Position numbers and translations under genes: made by a program. Positions 35,838 through 45,590 of a DNA stretch of 64,000 nt are shown here, in pieces. The first letter of the stretch is position 1, and each line of letters opens with the position of its first letter. The notes below the pieces were generated by a model. The model was given only the letters and a program-made list of their open reading frames with translations. It was not told where the DNA came from and searched no databases. The stretch is from Hyphomicrobiales bacterium (lineage in GTDB: Bacteria > Pseudomonadota > Alphaproteobacteria > Rhizobiales > Rhizobiaceae), in NCBI GenBank assembly GCA_900473915.1, contig UCNG01000005.1, positions 62,001-126,000 on the forward strand. The letters run 5' to 3'.

Positions 35838-38800
35838 ATGCAGGGCTGGGGTATTATTGGCGCCGCCTTTTTGTATCTGCTGCTGCTCTTCGCGGTAGCC
35901 AGCATCGGCGACCGGCGCACGTCGCGCTGGAACAGCGCGCCACGTCCCTATATCTACGCGCTCAGCCTGGCCGTTTACTGCACCTCCTGGACGTTTTTCG
36001 GCTCTGTCGGCTTATCCGCGCAGCGCGGCCTTGAGTTCCTCGGAATCTATATCGGGCCTATTCTCGTCTTCACGCTCGGCAACCGATTGTTGCGGCATAT
36101 CGTGCGGCTGGCGAAATCCGAACACATCACATCGATTGCCGATTTTCTCGCCGCCCGCTACGGCAAAAGCTTTGGCGTCGCGTCCCTTGCAACCTGCATC
36201 GCAGCCGTCGGCTCGATCCCCTATATAGCGCTACAGCTCAAGGCCGTCTCGGGAAGCGTCGGCCTCGTCATGGAGCATTACGGGTCGGCCATCGACCCGT
36301 CCGTGTTCCTGTTCGGTGATATCTCCCTGCCCGTTGCCGCCGTGCTCGCCGTCTTTGCGATCCTTTTCGGCACGCGCCACACAGACGCCACCGAGCACCA
36401 GAACGGCCTTATTCTGGCGGTGGCCCTGGAATCCGTCATCAAGCTTTGCGCCTTCCTGACCGTTGGCTTTGCCTGCACTTTCTTCCTGTTCGGCGCTCCG
36501 TCGCAGCTCATCAACCAGATATCCCAGTCGCCGGAGGCGCTGGAAGCGTTTCACTATCAGACGTCCATCGGCACATGGATCGTGCAAAGTGCGCTCAGCG
36601 CCGCGGCCATCATCATGCTGCCGCGACAGTTCCACGTGACAGTCGTGGAAAGCCGCAGCGAAAAGGAACTGCGAACCGCCTCGTGGCTGTTTCCGCTTTA
36701 TCTGATCCTCATCAATATTTTCGTGTTTCCCATTGCGCTGATTGGCGTGATGACACTCGGAGGCAATGTCAGCGGAGACCTGTATGTTCTGGCCCTGCCG
36801 CTGGCAGCGGGTGCGCACTGGCTCGCACTGGTGGCTTTTCTCGGCGGGTTGTCGGCTGCAACGGCGATGGTCATCGTCGCCTGCGTGGCGCTTTCGATCA
36901 TGATTTCCAACCATCTGGTGCTGCCGCTTTTCATACGGCGGCTGGCCAAGCAGCACGCCGCTGAACAGCGCGACCTGACCAAAATCATTCTGAACACGCG
37001 CCGCCTCACCATTATTGGCATTCTGGCGCTGGCATTTGCCTATTATCGCTTCACCTCCAACAACATCCATCTGGCTTCGATCGGCTTTGTTTCCTTTGCT
37101 GCGATTGCCCAATTCGTGCCAGCCTTCATCGGAGGGCTGTTCTGGCGCAATGCCAATGGGCGCGGCGCCATGCTGGGTCTCTCGGCCGGGTTTCTGGTCT
37201 GGGCCTACACGTTGCTGCTGCCAACCATGGCGCCGGAAAATGCCGCCATTTTGCGCGAGGGTTTTCTTGGCTTTACCGCATTGCGCCCGGAGGCGCTTTT
37301 CGGGACCAATGCTCTTCCCCTGACCAACGGCGTGGTGTGGAGCCTTGCGGCCAATACGCTGTTCTACGTTCTCGGTTCGCTCTCGCGCGCCTCAACGCCG
37401 CTGGAACGCATTCAGGCCAGCATCTTCCTGCCGCGTTATGTCATTGGCACACCGACGCTGAAGCGTTTTCGCACGACTGTCACTGTCGCCGAGCTGAAAG
37501 CCACCATGGCGCGCTATCTTGGCGCCGAACGCGTGGAACGCGCTTTCCTTCGCTTTGAAGGAAGGGAACAGCGGCGACTTGACCCCGGCATGACCGTCGA
37601 TACGCCTTTGATCCGCCATGCGGAGCAATTGCTTGGCACGGCAGTCGGCTCTGCATCCGCACGGCTTGTTCTTTCACTTCTGTTGCAAAAGGGCGATGCG
37701 TCGGGACGCGATGCGCGACAGCTCCTGGACGATGCTTCGACGGCTTTGCAGCACAACCGCGACCTGCTGCAAACCGCGCTCGACCAGATGGAACAGGGCA
37801 TCACCGTTTTCGACAAGGACTTGCGGCTCACCTGCTGGAACCGGCAATTCCGCAAGCTTTTCGATCTCCCTGACGAGGTGATGCAAGTTGGGATACCCGT
37901 TTCGGAAATCGTGGAACAGCTGCACCGCCGCGGCGATATATCGTTCAATGGCCAGCACAGCGCCATACGCTCGCTTGCGGCTGCGCGCCAGCCATGGCGC
38001 ATCACCATGAAATCGACCGGCAAGGTGCTGGAAATCCAGTCCAATCCCATGCCGGATGGCGGCATCGTCGCGACCTATACCGACATCACGGCAGCAGTCG
38101 AAGCGGATGTCACGCGCCAGAAGGCGGCTGAGATGCTGGAGCAGCGCGTGGCGGATCGCACGGCGGAACTGACCCGTGTCAACCAGCAGCTCGCCAAGGC
38201 GCAAGCCGCAGCGGAAGAAGCTAATCAGGGGAAGACGCGGTTTCTTGCGGCTGCCGGTCACGACATTCTGCAACCGCTCAACGCGGCCAGACTATACAGC
38301 ACCGCACTTGCCGAAAGACTGGGGCGTTCCGAAACCAGCGAATTCGCCCGCAATATCGATTCCTCGCTGGAAGCCGTGGAAGCTATTCTCGGCATGGTGC
38401 TGGATATTTCACGGCTGGACACCGGATCGCTCAAACCCGAACTCTCGGTGTTTCGCCTCGACAAGCTGATGAGCCAGATTGCAACCGACTTCACGCCGCT
38501 TGCCGCCGCCAAGGGGCTGAAACTGCGCGTTGTGCCGTCGAGCATCGTCGTCAAAACGGACCGCAACATGCTGCGGCGCCTGATCCAGAACCTCGTCTCC
38601 AATTCGATCAAGTATAGCCGCAAGGGCGGCATTTTGCTCGGCGTCCGCCGCCGTGGGGCCTTTGTGGAATTGCAGGTGCTCGATACCGGCATAGGCATCC
38701 CTCCGCAAAAGCTGAAACTCGTCTTCCGCGAGTTCACCCGGCTGGATGAGGGAATGCGGGAAGCCGAAGGGCTTGGTCTTGGCCTTTCCATCGTCGACCG

Positions 38801-39353
38801 CATCGCAAGGCTTTTGTCGCTGCCGCTCGCTCTGGCGTCAACGCCCGGCAAGGGCACGAGGTTCACCCTGCGCATTCCTGTCTCGCAGGAAAAAGTACCC
38901 GCTGACGAAGTAAAGAGCCGCCAGGGCCTGCAACGAGCGCTGGAACTGACCGGGCTCGATGTTCTCTGCATCGACAATGACGCGAGCATATTGTCGGGAA
39001 TGGAGACGCTGCTTCGTGGCTGGGGATGCCGGGTCACGACGCTGCACAGCGGAGCTGCGTTGAAGAGCTATTGCGCGGACCATTCGGTTCCGCCCGACGT
39101 GATTGTCGCCGATTATCACCTGCTGAACGAAAACGGTCTCGATATGATCGGTTTTGCCCGCGAAACGTTTCAGACGGAGATACCGGCCATTCTGCTGACA
39201 GCTGATCGTTCCAAGGAAGTACGCCAGCGCGCCGAGGATGAAAACGTCACGGTTTTGCACAAGCCGCTTCGGCCTGCGGCCCTCCGCTCCCTGTTATCGC
39301 ATTTTCATCATGCGCGGCAGGATAACCAGTCCGCGCAGAATGCCGCGCAGTAG
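35838..39353 (+). CDS. prlS: Transporter-linked hybrid sensor histidine kinase (PrlS-like)
   Basis: 1171 aa. Residues 1-500 hold 13 or so membrane helices of the sodium/solute symporter family. A PAS domain follows (ITVFDKDLRLTCWNRQFRKLFDLPDEVM), then a coiled coil (QRVADRTAELTRVNQQLAKAQAAAEEAN), HisKA with H808 in RFLAAAGHDILQPLNA, an ATPase domain (NLVSNSIKYSRKGG, DTGIGIP, GLGLGLSIVDR) and a receiver with D1092 in VIVADYHLL. It resembles Brucella PrlS, a proline-symporter-type kinase implicated in ionic strength response. Convergent with its likely partner. Substrate of the transporter part unknown. Confidence 0.85.
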   Translation: MQGWGIIGAAFLYLLLLFAVASIGDRRTSRWNSAPRPYIYALSLAVYCTSWTFFGSVGLSAQRGLEFLGIYIGPILVFTLGNRLLRHIVRLAKSEHITSIADFLAARYGKSFGVASLATCIAAVGSIPYIALQLKAVSGSVGLVMEHYGSAIDPSVFLFGDISLPVAAVLAVFAILFGTRHTDATEHQNGLILAVALESVIKLCAFLTVGFACTFFLFGAPSQLINQISQSPEALEAFHYQTSIGTWIVQSALSAAAIIMLPRQFHVTVVESRSEKELRTASWLFPLYLILINIFVFPIALIGVMTLGGNVSGDLYVLALPLAAGAHWLALVAFLGGLSAATAMVIVACVALSIMISNHLVLPLFIRRLAKQHAAEQRDLTKIILNTRRLTIIGILALAFAYYRFTSNNIHLASIGFVSFAAIAQFVPAFIGGLFWRNANGRGAMLGLSAGFLVWAYTLLLPTMAPENAAILREGFLGFTALRPEALFGTNALPLTNGVVWSLAANTLFYVLGSLSRASTPLERIQASIFLPRYVIGTPTLKRFRTTVTVAELKATMARYLGAERVERAFLRFEGREQRRLDPGMTVDTPLIRHAEQLLGTAVGSASARLVLSLLLQKGDASGRDARQLLDDASTALQHNRDLLQTALDQMEQGITVFDKDLRLTCWNRQFRKLFDLPDEVMQVGIPVSEIVEQLHRRGDISFNGQHSAIRSLAAARQPWRITMKSTGKVLEIQSNPMPDGGIVATYTDITAAVEADVTRQKAAEMLEQRVADRTAELTRVNQQLAKAQAAAEEANQGKTRFLAAAGHDILQPLNAARLYSTALAERLGRSETSEFARNIDSSLEAVEAILGMVLDISRLDTGSLKPELSVFRLDKLMSQIATDFTPLAAAKGLKLRVVPSSIVVKTDRNMLRRLIQNLVSNSIKYSRKGGILLGVRRRGAFVELQVLDTGIGIPPQKLKLVFREFTRLDEGMREAEGLGLGLSIVDRIARLLSLPLALASTPGKGTRFTLRIPVSQEKVPADEVKSRQGLQRALELTGLDVLCIDNDASILSGMETLLRGWGCRVTTLHSGAALKSYCADHSVPPDVIVADYHLLNENGLDMIGFARETFQTEIPAILLTADRSKEVRQRAEDENVTVLHKPLRPAALRSLLSHFHHARQDNQSAQNAAQ

Positions 39354-39404
39354 CAAGGACAATATCCAAAGCGGTCACAGTTTCAACGGAATCGGTGGAC
39401 TGCT

Positions 39405-40049
39405 CTAATCCGTACTCAGCGCATCATTACCGATGCGCGACAGAAGAATGACCGCCTGGGTGCGGCTATCGACTCCCAGTTTCTGCAGCACCGCCGAAAC
39501 ATGCGCCTTGACAGTCGCCTCCGACACGCCAAGCTCATAGGCAATCTGCTTGTTCAGCAGGCCTTCGGCAAGCATGGTCAGCACACGCGTCTGCTGTGGC
39601 GTCAAAGTGCGCAGCCGCGCAATGAGCGCTTCAATTTCGGGGTCGTGCGGATGGTCCAGCTCAATATCGGCTGGCGTCCAGATATCACCGGCCAGAACGT
39701 TGCGCACGGCTTCGCCAATGGTTTCCATGCTGGCGGATTTCGAAATGAAGCCGGAAGCGCCGAGTTCCACTGCATGGCGGATCGTCGCCGCGTCGTCGGT
39801 TGCCGAAACGATTATGACGGGCAGTGCCGGCTGCAAGGCCTTCAACGTCACCAGACCGGAAAGCCCCGTTCCACCCGGCATCGTCAGATCCAACAACAGA
39901 AGATCGATATCCTCTCGCTCGCCAACCAACTTCTTGACGGCGTCGAAATCGCCGACTTCGATGATTTCAACACTTTGCGACTGTCCTGAAAGGACCTGCC
40001 TCAGTGCTCCGCGGAACAGCGGGTGATCGTCAGCGATGATGAAATGCAT
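39405..40049 (-). CDS. prlR: NarL/LuxR-type response regulator (PrlR-like)
   Basis: 214 aa. Receiver domain with phospho-acceptor D54 (LLLLDLTMPGG) and acidic D7/D8, and a C-terminal LuxR-type helix-turn-helix (LTPQQTRVLTMLAEGLLNKQIAYELGVSEATVKAHVSAVLQKLGV). It lies convergent with the hybrid kinase, the arrangement expected for its PrlR partner. As the kinase already has its own receiver, a phosphorelay or a branched output is possible. Target genes cannot be read here. Confidence 0.8.
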   Translation of the reverse strand: MHFIIADDHPLFRGALRQVLSGQSQSVEIIEVGDFDAVKKLVGEREDIDLLLLDLTMPGGTGLSGLVTLKALQPALPVIIVSATDDAATIRHAVELGASGFISKSASMETIGEAVRNVLAGDIWTPADIELDHPHDPEIEALIARLRTLTPQQTRVLTMLAEGLLNKQIAYELGVSEATVKAHVSAVLQKLGVDSRTQAVILLSRIGNDALSTD

Positions 40050-40279
40050 GAGCCTCGCGCGCCATTGTTTCTGGTCTCCTCCCCTCGCGGTGCTGACTAT
40101 TCAGTCGACCATTCCGTTTTATGCCGTTTTTTGGCTCGGGCAACCAAAATTCACGTTGCTAACCCCTTTTCATAATCCTCATTGCCGCCATCTGGCCGCA
40201 TTGTATGTTAGGCTAAACATCGAAAATAACACAGAAGCGGCCCCCGCCAGCTAAATGGAAGGGAACCAAAAGGCATTTC

Positions 40280-41230
40280 ATGACGCGCAATACGCTTTAT
40301 CCCGAAATTCAACCGTTCAAGGAAGAGATGCTTCAGGTTTCTCCGCTGCATCGAATCCATGTCGAGCAATGCGGCAACCCGGACGGCAAGCCGGTCATCA
40401 TGATCCATGGCGGCCCCGGCGGTGGCATCACCCCCACCATGCGCCGCCTGCACGACCCCGAGCGCTATCGCATCATCCTGTTCGACCAGCGCGGATGCGG
40501 CCGTTCGACCCCGCACGCGGAACTGCGCGAAAACACGACCTGGGATCTTGTCGCGGATATGGAGCATATTCGTGCGCATCTCGGCATCGACAAGTGGCAG
40601 GTGTTCGGCGGCTCGTGGGGGTCTACCCTCGGTCTAGCCTATGCGCAATCCCATCCGGATCGCGTCGCAGAGCTTGTCCTGCGCGGCATCTTCATGGTGC
40701 GCCGTTTCGAAGTCGACTGGATGTATTCCAACGGCGCAAGCATTCTCTTTCCGGATCATTTCGAGGCCTATCAGGAGCATATACCGGAAGCCGAGCGCGG
40801 CGATATGATCGCCGCCTATTACAAGCGCCTCACCGATCGTAACCCGCAGGTGCAGCTTGAAGCGGCGCGGCGCTGGGCGCGCTGGGAAGGCTCGGTCATT
40901 TCGCTTCTGCCCGATCCGGCTCGCGTCGATGCTTTCGGTGAAGACCAGTACGCCATCGCTTTTGCGCGTATCGAATGCCACTATTTCCAGAATCGTGGCT
41001 TCCTCGATTCCGACGATCAGCTTCTGCGCAATGTGGATCGCATCCGGCATATTCCCGGCGTGATCGTGCATGGCCGCTACGATGTCTGCACGCCGTTTAT
41101 CAATGCCTGGCAGCTGAAGAAGATGTGGCCCGAAGCCGATCTCAGAATCGTTGAGGATGCGGGGCACGCCGTCACGGAACCCGGCATTACCCACGAACTG
41201 ATCGAGGCGACAAAGCGTTTTGCCGAGTAA
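40280..41230 (+). CDS. pip: Prolyl aminopeptidase (proline iminopeptidase)
   Basis: 316 aa alpha/beta hydrolase. VIMIHGGPGGGITPTMRRLHDPERYRIILFDQRGCGRSTPHA is the signature, the nucleophile Ser lies in GGSWGSTLGLAYA, and the Asp and His in HGRYDVCTP and EDAGHAVTEPG complete the triad. It removes N-terminal proline from peptides. Single gene with its own terminator at 41232. Confidence 0.93.
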   Translation: MTRNTLYPEIQPFKEEMLQVSPLHRIHVEQCGNPDGKPVIMIHGGPGGGITPTMRRLHDPERYRIILFDQRGCGRSTPHAELRENTTWDLVADMEHIRAHLGIDKWQVFGGSWGSTLGLAYAQSHPDRVAELVLRGIFMVRRFEVDWMYSNGASILFPDHFEAYQEHIPEAERGDMIAAYYKRLTDRNPQVQLEAARRWARWEGSVISLLPDPARVDAFGEDQYAIAFARIECHYFQNRGFLDSDDQLLRNVDRIRHIPGVIVHGRYDVCTPFINAWQLKKMWPEADLRIVEDAGHAVTEPGITHELIEATKRFAE

Positions 41231-41231
41231 A

Positions 41232-41268
41232 GAGAGCGCCGATCTGGCTGGATCAGATCGGCGCTCTC
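41232..41268. terminator. Intrinsic terminator of pip
   Basis: GAGAGCGCCGATCTG (41232-41246) pairs perfectly with CAGATCGGCGCTCTC (41254-41268), followed by ATCTTTTGTTT. A GAGCGCCGATCTGATC segment at 835-850 resembles one arm, so it may have grown from a repeat. Confidence 0.85.
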
Positions 41269-41283
41269 ATCTTTTGTTTGACG

Positions 41284-41742
41284 TCAGGTTCGACCGCCGG
41301 GAGTGGCGTCGTTGCGGGGAGTTTCCGGCTCGCTGTCGAAGCTCTTCGCTATATCCATGAAGCGGCGCATGAAGCGTTCCATATAGCTCATGGATTGCTC
41401 GAACTCCTGCTCGGTCGGAAGACCCGAGGCAGCGCTTCCGCCCTTTCCTTCAAGGGCCGAAACCTTGTCTTCCAGCTTTTTCACGCGATCCTGCAAGCTG
41501 GCAATATCGTTCTCATAAGCCTCGCGATCTTCGGTCGCCATCTTGCACACAAGTTGCCCCTGCTGCTCCGCACAGGTGGAGAGCGCGCCGGTTCGTGTGT
41601 CCAGACGGACATAGCCGTTTTCCGTTCCTTCCAGCCGATAACGCCCGTTTTCCTGCGCGAGCGCATTGGCCGGGGCGAGCGCTGAACCGAGAAGAACAAC
41701 AGCAGCCAGATTACGAACCATCAGTGTCTTTCTGTTGAACAT
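41284..41742 (-). CDS. Exported hypothetical protein with coiled coil
   Basis: 152 aa. A signal peptide runs to about residue 29 (ANALAQ). The mature start ENGRYRLEGTENGYVRLDTRTGALSTCAEQQGQLVCKMA is a compact domain with two Cys. Then DREAYENDIASLQDRVKKLEDKVSALEG is a coiled coil and the tail is Ser/Glu-rich. Periplasmic; possibly conserved in Rhizobiales. The convergent pip terminator lies 16 bases away. Function unknown. Confidence 0.7.
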   Translation of the reverse strand: MFNRKTLMVRNLAAVVLLGSALAPANALAQENGRYRLEGTENGYVRLDTRTGALSTCAEQQGQLVCKMATEDREAYENDIASLQDRVKKLEDKVSALEGKGGSAASGLPTEQEFEQSMSYMERFMRRFMDIAKSFDSEPETPRNDATPGGRT

Positions 41743-41855
41743 AATGCAATTCCCTTCAGCTTCTCTTTCCGATGCCCCATCATATGGGAGGTTTACGACG
41801 AAAATCGAACATGCGGGACTTTGATTTCCGAAGAAATTCGGTCTAGAGAGCAGCC

Positions 41856-42206
41856 ATGACCAACGAGATCATCTATAAGATCGCCCCGCGCGGGCTTTGG
41901 GCGCAGGCAGAACAGGCTGGCAGTTTTACCGGGGCGCCGGTTGATATTGCCGATGGCTATATCCATTTCTCCACTGCAACGCAGGTTCGGGAAACGGCAG
42001 CCAAACATTTTGCGGGCCAGCAGGATTTGCTTCTGATCAGTGTTAATGCCTTGGCGCTTGGCGCAGCATTGAAGTTTGAAGTTTCACGCGGCGGAGCCCT
42101 GTTTCCCCATCTGTATGGCCAGCTGCCGCTTGCAGCTGTTTTGAAGGTTGAAACCCTGCCACTGGGCGACGATGGTCTTCACATTTTTCCGGAGCTGGAA
42201 GATTAA
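41856..42206 (+). CDS. DUF952 family protein
   Basis: 116 aa. IIYKIAPRGLWAQAEQAGSFTGAPVDIADGYIHFSTATQVRETAAKHFAGQQDLLLISVN is the DUF952 core (DGFIHFST region). No known reaction. Its stop codon TAA shares one base with the pyrD start, so the pair is co-translated. Confidence 0.8.
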   Translation: MTNEIIYKIAPRGLWAQAEQAGSFTGAPVDIADGYIHFSTATQVRETAAKHFAGQQDLLLISVNALALGAALKFEVSRGGALFPHLYGQLPLAAVLKVETLPLGDDGLHIFPELED

Positions 42207-43300
42207 TGAGCGGGCTTTTTGAAACTCTCGGGCGACGCGCCCTTTTTGCCTTCGATGCGGAACAGGCACATGGCCTTTCCATCGCCGGCCTGAAGACCGG
42301 TCTTGTGACCTGCGGCGCGCCAAACGATCCGGCTCTTTCCGTCAAGGTTGCAGGGCTACAGTTTCCAAATCCGCTTGGCATGGCGGCGGGTTACGACAAG
42401 AATGCTGAAGTGCCCGACGCGCTGTTGAAGCTGGGCTTCGGCTTTACCGAAATCGGCACCATCACTCCGCGCCCGCAAAGCGGCAATCCACGCCCGCGCA
42501 TTTTCCGCCTGGTGGATGACAGGGCAGTCATCAATCGTCTCGGCTTCAATAATGAGGGCCATGACGCGGCATTCAAACGCCTGTCGCAACGCGCAGGCAA
42601 AAGCGGCATCGTGGGCGTCAATATCGGTGCCAACAAGGAGGCGGAAGACCGCATTGCCGATTATGTTGCCGGTATTCGGCGTTTCTACCAGCTGGCGCGC
42701 TATTTCACGGTCAATATCTCTTCGCCCAACACGCCGGGCCTGCGCAACCTTCAGGCACGTGACAGCCTGAGGGAGCTATTGAGCCGCGTACTGGAAGCCC
42801 GCAATGAAGAGGGCAAGATGTGCACCCTCAAGCGCCCGGTTTTCCTCAAGATCGCACCCGATCTGATGGACGAAGAACTGGACGACATCGCCGCCGAGGC
42901 GACCGAACAGAAGCTGGACGGCATCATTGTTTCCAATACCACGCTTTCACGCGCCGGGCTAAAAAGCGTCGACAATCGCGATGAAACGGGGGGGCTTTCC
43001 GGTGCCCCGCTTTTCGACCGCTCCACCATCGTTCTTGCCCGCATGCGCGAACGTGTCGGTCCTGACATGCCGCTGATCGGCGTCGGCGGCGTGGATAGCG
43101 CCGAGACGGCGCTGGCAAAGATCAAGGCCGGTGCTGATCTCGTGCAGCTTTATACGGGCCTCATCTATCGCGGACCAAGCCTGCCTGCTGAAATCGTGCG
43201 CGGCCTGTCAGCCGCGGTCAAGCGCGAGGGCGTTGTCAACATCGCCGCACTGCGCGACCGGGACACAAAGGACTGGGCCGGGCGCGAACTGTCGGCGTAA
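42206..43300 (+). CDS. pyrD: Dihydroorotate dehydrogenase (quinone), class 2
   Basis: 364 aa. The N-terminal helix region (RALFAFDAEQAHGLSIAGLKTG) and AGYDKNAEVPDALLKLGFGFTEIGTITPRPQSGNPRPRIFR with membrane association define class 2. FTVNISSPNTPGLRNLQ contains the catalytic Ser, and LIGVGGVDSAETALAKIKAGADLVQLYTGLIYRGP binds FMN phosphate. It oxidises dihydroorotate to orotate in pyrimidine synthesis using ubiquinone. It abuts the convergent MATE gene with no base between stops. Confidence 0.95.
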   Translation: MSGLFETLGRRALFAFDAEQAHGLSIAGLKTGLVTCGAPNDPALSVKVAGLQFPNPLGMAAGYDKNAEVPDALLKLGFGFTEIGTITPRPQSGNPRPRIFRLVDDRAVINRLGFNNEGHDAAFKRLSQRAGKSGIVGVNIGANKEAEDRIADYVAGIRRFYQLARYFTVNISSPNTPGLRNLQARDSLRELLSRVLEARNEEGKMCTLKRPVFLKIAPDLMDEELDDIAAEATEQKLDGIIVSNTTLSRAGLKSVDNRDETGGLSGAPLFDRSTIVLARMRERVGPDMPLIGVGGVDSAETALAKIKAGADLVQLYTGLIYRGPSLPAEIVRGLSAAVKREGVVNIAALRDRDTKDWAGRELSA

Positions 43301-44656
43301 TCAGGCAATGAATTCTGTTCGATAGCGTCGCGGCAGGATCGCCAGAAGCGTGACGCCGCGAATAGACAGAAACAGGTTGAGAGCCAGCCAAAGCCCGTGA
43401 TTGCCCATCAGGGGCTTTGCTGCATAAAGAACGACCATGAAGAATGCGAGCGACAGAAACATCATGTTTCGCATGTCGCGCGACCATGTGGCGCCGATAT
43501 AGACGCCGTCCATATGGAAGGCCAGCAGTCCGGTCATGCCTGTCAGCGCTGCCCAAGGGAGATATTTCAGAGCTTCGGCATGGACGTCTTCCGCCTTGGC
43601 CAGCAGTCCGATGATGGCATCGCCAAAAACCAGCAGGCAAAAGGCAATGGTGCTTGCCATGACCAACCCCCAGACGAAAGTGAGCTTGGCGCCGCGCACA
43701 AAGGCCGGGCTGTAACGCGCCCCGATCGACCGCCCGACAATCTGCTCGGCCGCCGCCGCCATGCCGTCCAGGAAGAAGCCCGCGACGAGAAAGAAGTTCA
43801 TCAGAACGGCATTGGCGGCCAGAGTGACGGGACCGAGATCGGACCCTGCCCGCGTAAAGAACGCGAAAGCCGTGAGAAGCAGGAACGAGCGGATCATGAT
43901 GTCGCGATTGACCGCGAACATGCGCAGAATCCCCTCTTTCTGGAATATCCGTGCCCGGTTGGGGCGCAGCGATGCATCCTTGCGGAAATGCCGCAGCACG
44001 ATGATCATGCCGACAAAAGCGGCGACGGTTTCACCTGTCACCGTCGCCCAGGCAACACCGGAGACGCCCCAGCCCAATTCAAGCCCGAGAATGATGCAAA
44101 GCACGATATTGATGCCATTGAGCAGCACCTGAAGGCCGAGGCCGACAAGACCCTGTCCGCGACCGAGGATAAGCCCAAGGATCGAATAGTTGATGAGGGC
44201 AACCGGCGCCGACAGCATGCGGATGGAAACATAAGTCGCCATCGCTTCCTGCGTGGCCGATGTCGGATGCATGAAGCTGGAAGAGACAGCGATGATAATC
44301 GGCAGGCACAAGATCATCAGACCGCCTGCAATAATCGCGATGATGATCGCGCGCCAGAAGATGGCCTGCTCTTCCACGGCGTCTTCGGCACCCACGGCCT
44401 GCGCGACAAGCCCGGTCGTCCCGGAGCGGAGGAAGTTGAATATCGACAGCAGGAAATCGAAGACAAGCGCGCCAATCGCCAGACCACCGATCAGCTCAGC
44501 CTGTCCCATCTGGCCGACAACGCCCATATCGACAAGTCCGAGAAGCGGCGTCGTGATTGCGGCAAGCGTCATGGGAATGGCGATCAGCATCACCATCCGG
44601 TGCGTTACGTCGAACGGCCTTGTTACGCCACCATTACGTTGCAGCGACTGATCCAT
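43301..44656 (-). CDS. MATE family efflux protein (DinF-like)
   Basis: 451 aa from the ATG at 44656 (MDQSLQRNGGVTRPFDVTHRMVMLIAIPMTLAAITTPLLGLVDMGVVGQMGQ); the frame to 44734 is not needed. Twelve helices; the pattern LLGLVDMGVVGQMGQAELIGGLAIGALVFDFLLSIFNFLRSGTTGLVAQAVG is typical of the DinF branch. It exports organic cations or oxidised compounds. Different branch from the NorM-like protein at 3546. Confidence 0.85.
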   Translation of the reverse strand: MDQSLQRNGGVTRPFDVTHRMVMLIAIPMTLAAITTPLLGLVDMGVVGQMGQAELIGGLAIGALVFDFLLSIFNFLRSGTTGLVAQAVGAEDAVEEQAIFWRAIIIAIIAGGLMILCLPIIIAVSSSFMHPTSATQEAMATYVSIRMLSAPVALINYSILGLILGRGQGLVGLGLQVLLNGINIVLCIILGLELGWGVSGVAWATVTGETVAAFVGMIIVLRHFRKDASLRPNRARIFQKEGILRMFAVNRDIMIRSFLLLTAFAFFTRAGSDLGPVTLAANAVLMNFFLVAGFFLDGMAAAAEQIVGRSIGARYSPAFVRGAKLTFVWGLVMASTIAFCLLVFGDAIIGLLAKAEDVHAEALKYLPWAALTGMTGLLAFHMDGVYIGATWSRDMRNMMFLSLAFFMVVLYAAKPLMGNHGLWLALNLFLSIRGVTLLAILPRRYRTEFIA

Positions 44657-44747
44657 TGTGCTTGTCCCGAATGCTTCCCCCTGATCGAATTGATCTACTC
44701 TGGAATCGATCGAAACGACAGATAATTCGGCCACCGGATTGTCGCAG

Positions 44748-44771
44748 CTCCTGACAGCGAACTGTCAGGAG
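44748..44771. terminator. Perfect hairpin between MATE and CAP genes
   Basis: CTCCTGACAG (44748-44757) and CTGTCAGGAG (44762-44771) form a perfect 10-bp stem with a CGAA loop. There is no T-run, so it is a weak terminator candidate for the CAP gene, which ends 10 bases away. Confidence 0.5.
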
Positions 44772-44780
44772 AGTGCGCGA

Positions 44781-45263
44781 TCAGAGTCCGAGCATCATGG
44801 CCCAATATATATAGGTTGGTTTGTTTTCAGGCGTGGCCCAGGCAAGACCATAATGCTCGAAAGTCGGGTCGAGCATGTTCTTGCGGTGGCCGGGCGATTT
44901 CATCCATGCGTCGAAGACGGCTTGCGTATCGCGTTGTCCCGACGCGACGTTCTCCGCCGCTGGTCCACGAATACCTGCCTGGCGCAACCGCGCGACGAAA
45001 CCGTTACCCCAGCCGATGCTGTGACCGATCTTGCCGTAACTCGCCATGCGCTTTGCCTGATAGAGCGCAGCCTGCTCCAGCTTCGAATCCGTTGCCATCA
45101 GCGGCAAGCCGTTTGCCTTCCGGATCGCATTGAAAATCGCGGTTGGATCGTTGTCTCCTGCAGCCGACGCCTTATTCAATGGCATTGCCGACAGTGCCAA
45201 CGCCCCTCCGGCGAGGACAAGAAAGCCACGCCGGTTAAGTATAAATCCTTGTTTTTGCTGCAT
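44781..45263 (-). CDS. CAP-domain protein with twin-arginine signal
   Basis: 160 aa. A twin-arginine type signal, NRRGFLVLAGGALALSAMP, leads out of the cytoplasm. The CAP/SCP core runs from about residue 40 to the end: MATDSKLEQAALYQAKRMASYGKIGHSIGWG and FDAWMKSPGHRKNMLDPTFEHYGLAWA, with the His/Glu pocket residues. Bacterial CAP proteins are of uncertain role; some bind or hydrolyse small or lipidic ligands. Confidence 0.85.
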   Translation of the reverse strand: MQQKQGFILNRRGFLVLAGGALALSAMPLNKASAAGDNDPTAIFNAIRKANGLPLMATDSKLEQAALYQAKRMASYGKIGHSIGWGNGFVARLRQAGIRGPAAENVASGQRDTQAVFDAWMKSPGHRKNMLDPTFEHYGLAWATPENKPTYIYWAMMLGL

Positions 45264-45297
45264 TGCCTGTCTGAGCTATCCAATTATTGAATTGAGT

Positions 45298-45564
45298 TCA
45301 TTTCCGGTAGCTGAGGATACGGAGCAAAATAAAGGCAGGGATGACGACAGCCGCGCCAAGGACCAGATAGTCGACAAAACCTGAGATTGCCGAAAAGCCC
45401 ATGTTCCAGAGGCGGAGGAAGAAATCGCGGATGCCGTACAAGATGTCATAGGGCGTCCAGTGAAACGCGCTCATGACCACGCCAACCACCAGCGAAATCA
45501 GCACCAGCTTGATCAGAACGCGGGCCGGGGTATCGCCAAGAAAACGGTTTACACCATCCGACAT
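45298..45564 (-). CDS. DUF6460 small membrane protein
   Basis: 88 aa. Two membrane helices, LIKLVLISLVVGVVMSAF and YLVLGAAVVIPAFILLRILSY, separated by the conserved WTPYDILYGIRDFFLRLWNMGFSAI. This is the DUF6460 pattern of Rhizobiales. No function known. Confidence 0.8.
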   Translation of the reverse strand: MSDGVNRFLGDTPARVLIKLVLISLVVGVVMSAFHWTPYDILYGIRDFFLRLWNMGFSAISGFVDYLVLGAAVVIPAFILLRILSYRK

Positions 45565-45590
45565 GCAAATCTCCTGTATGGTTATTGATT

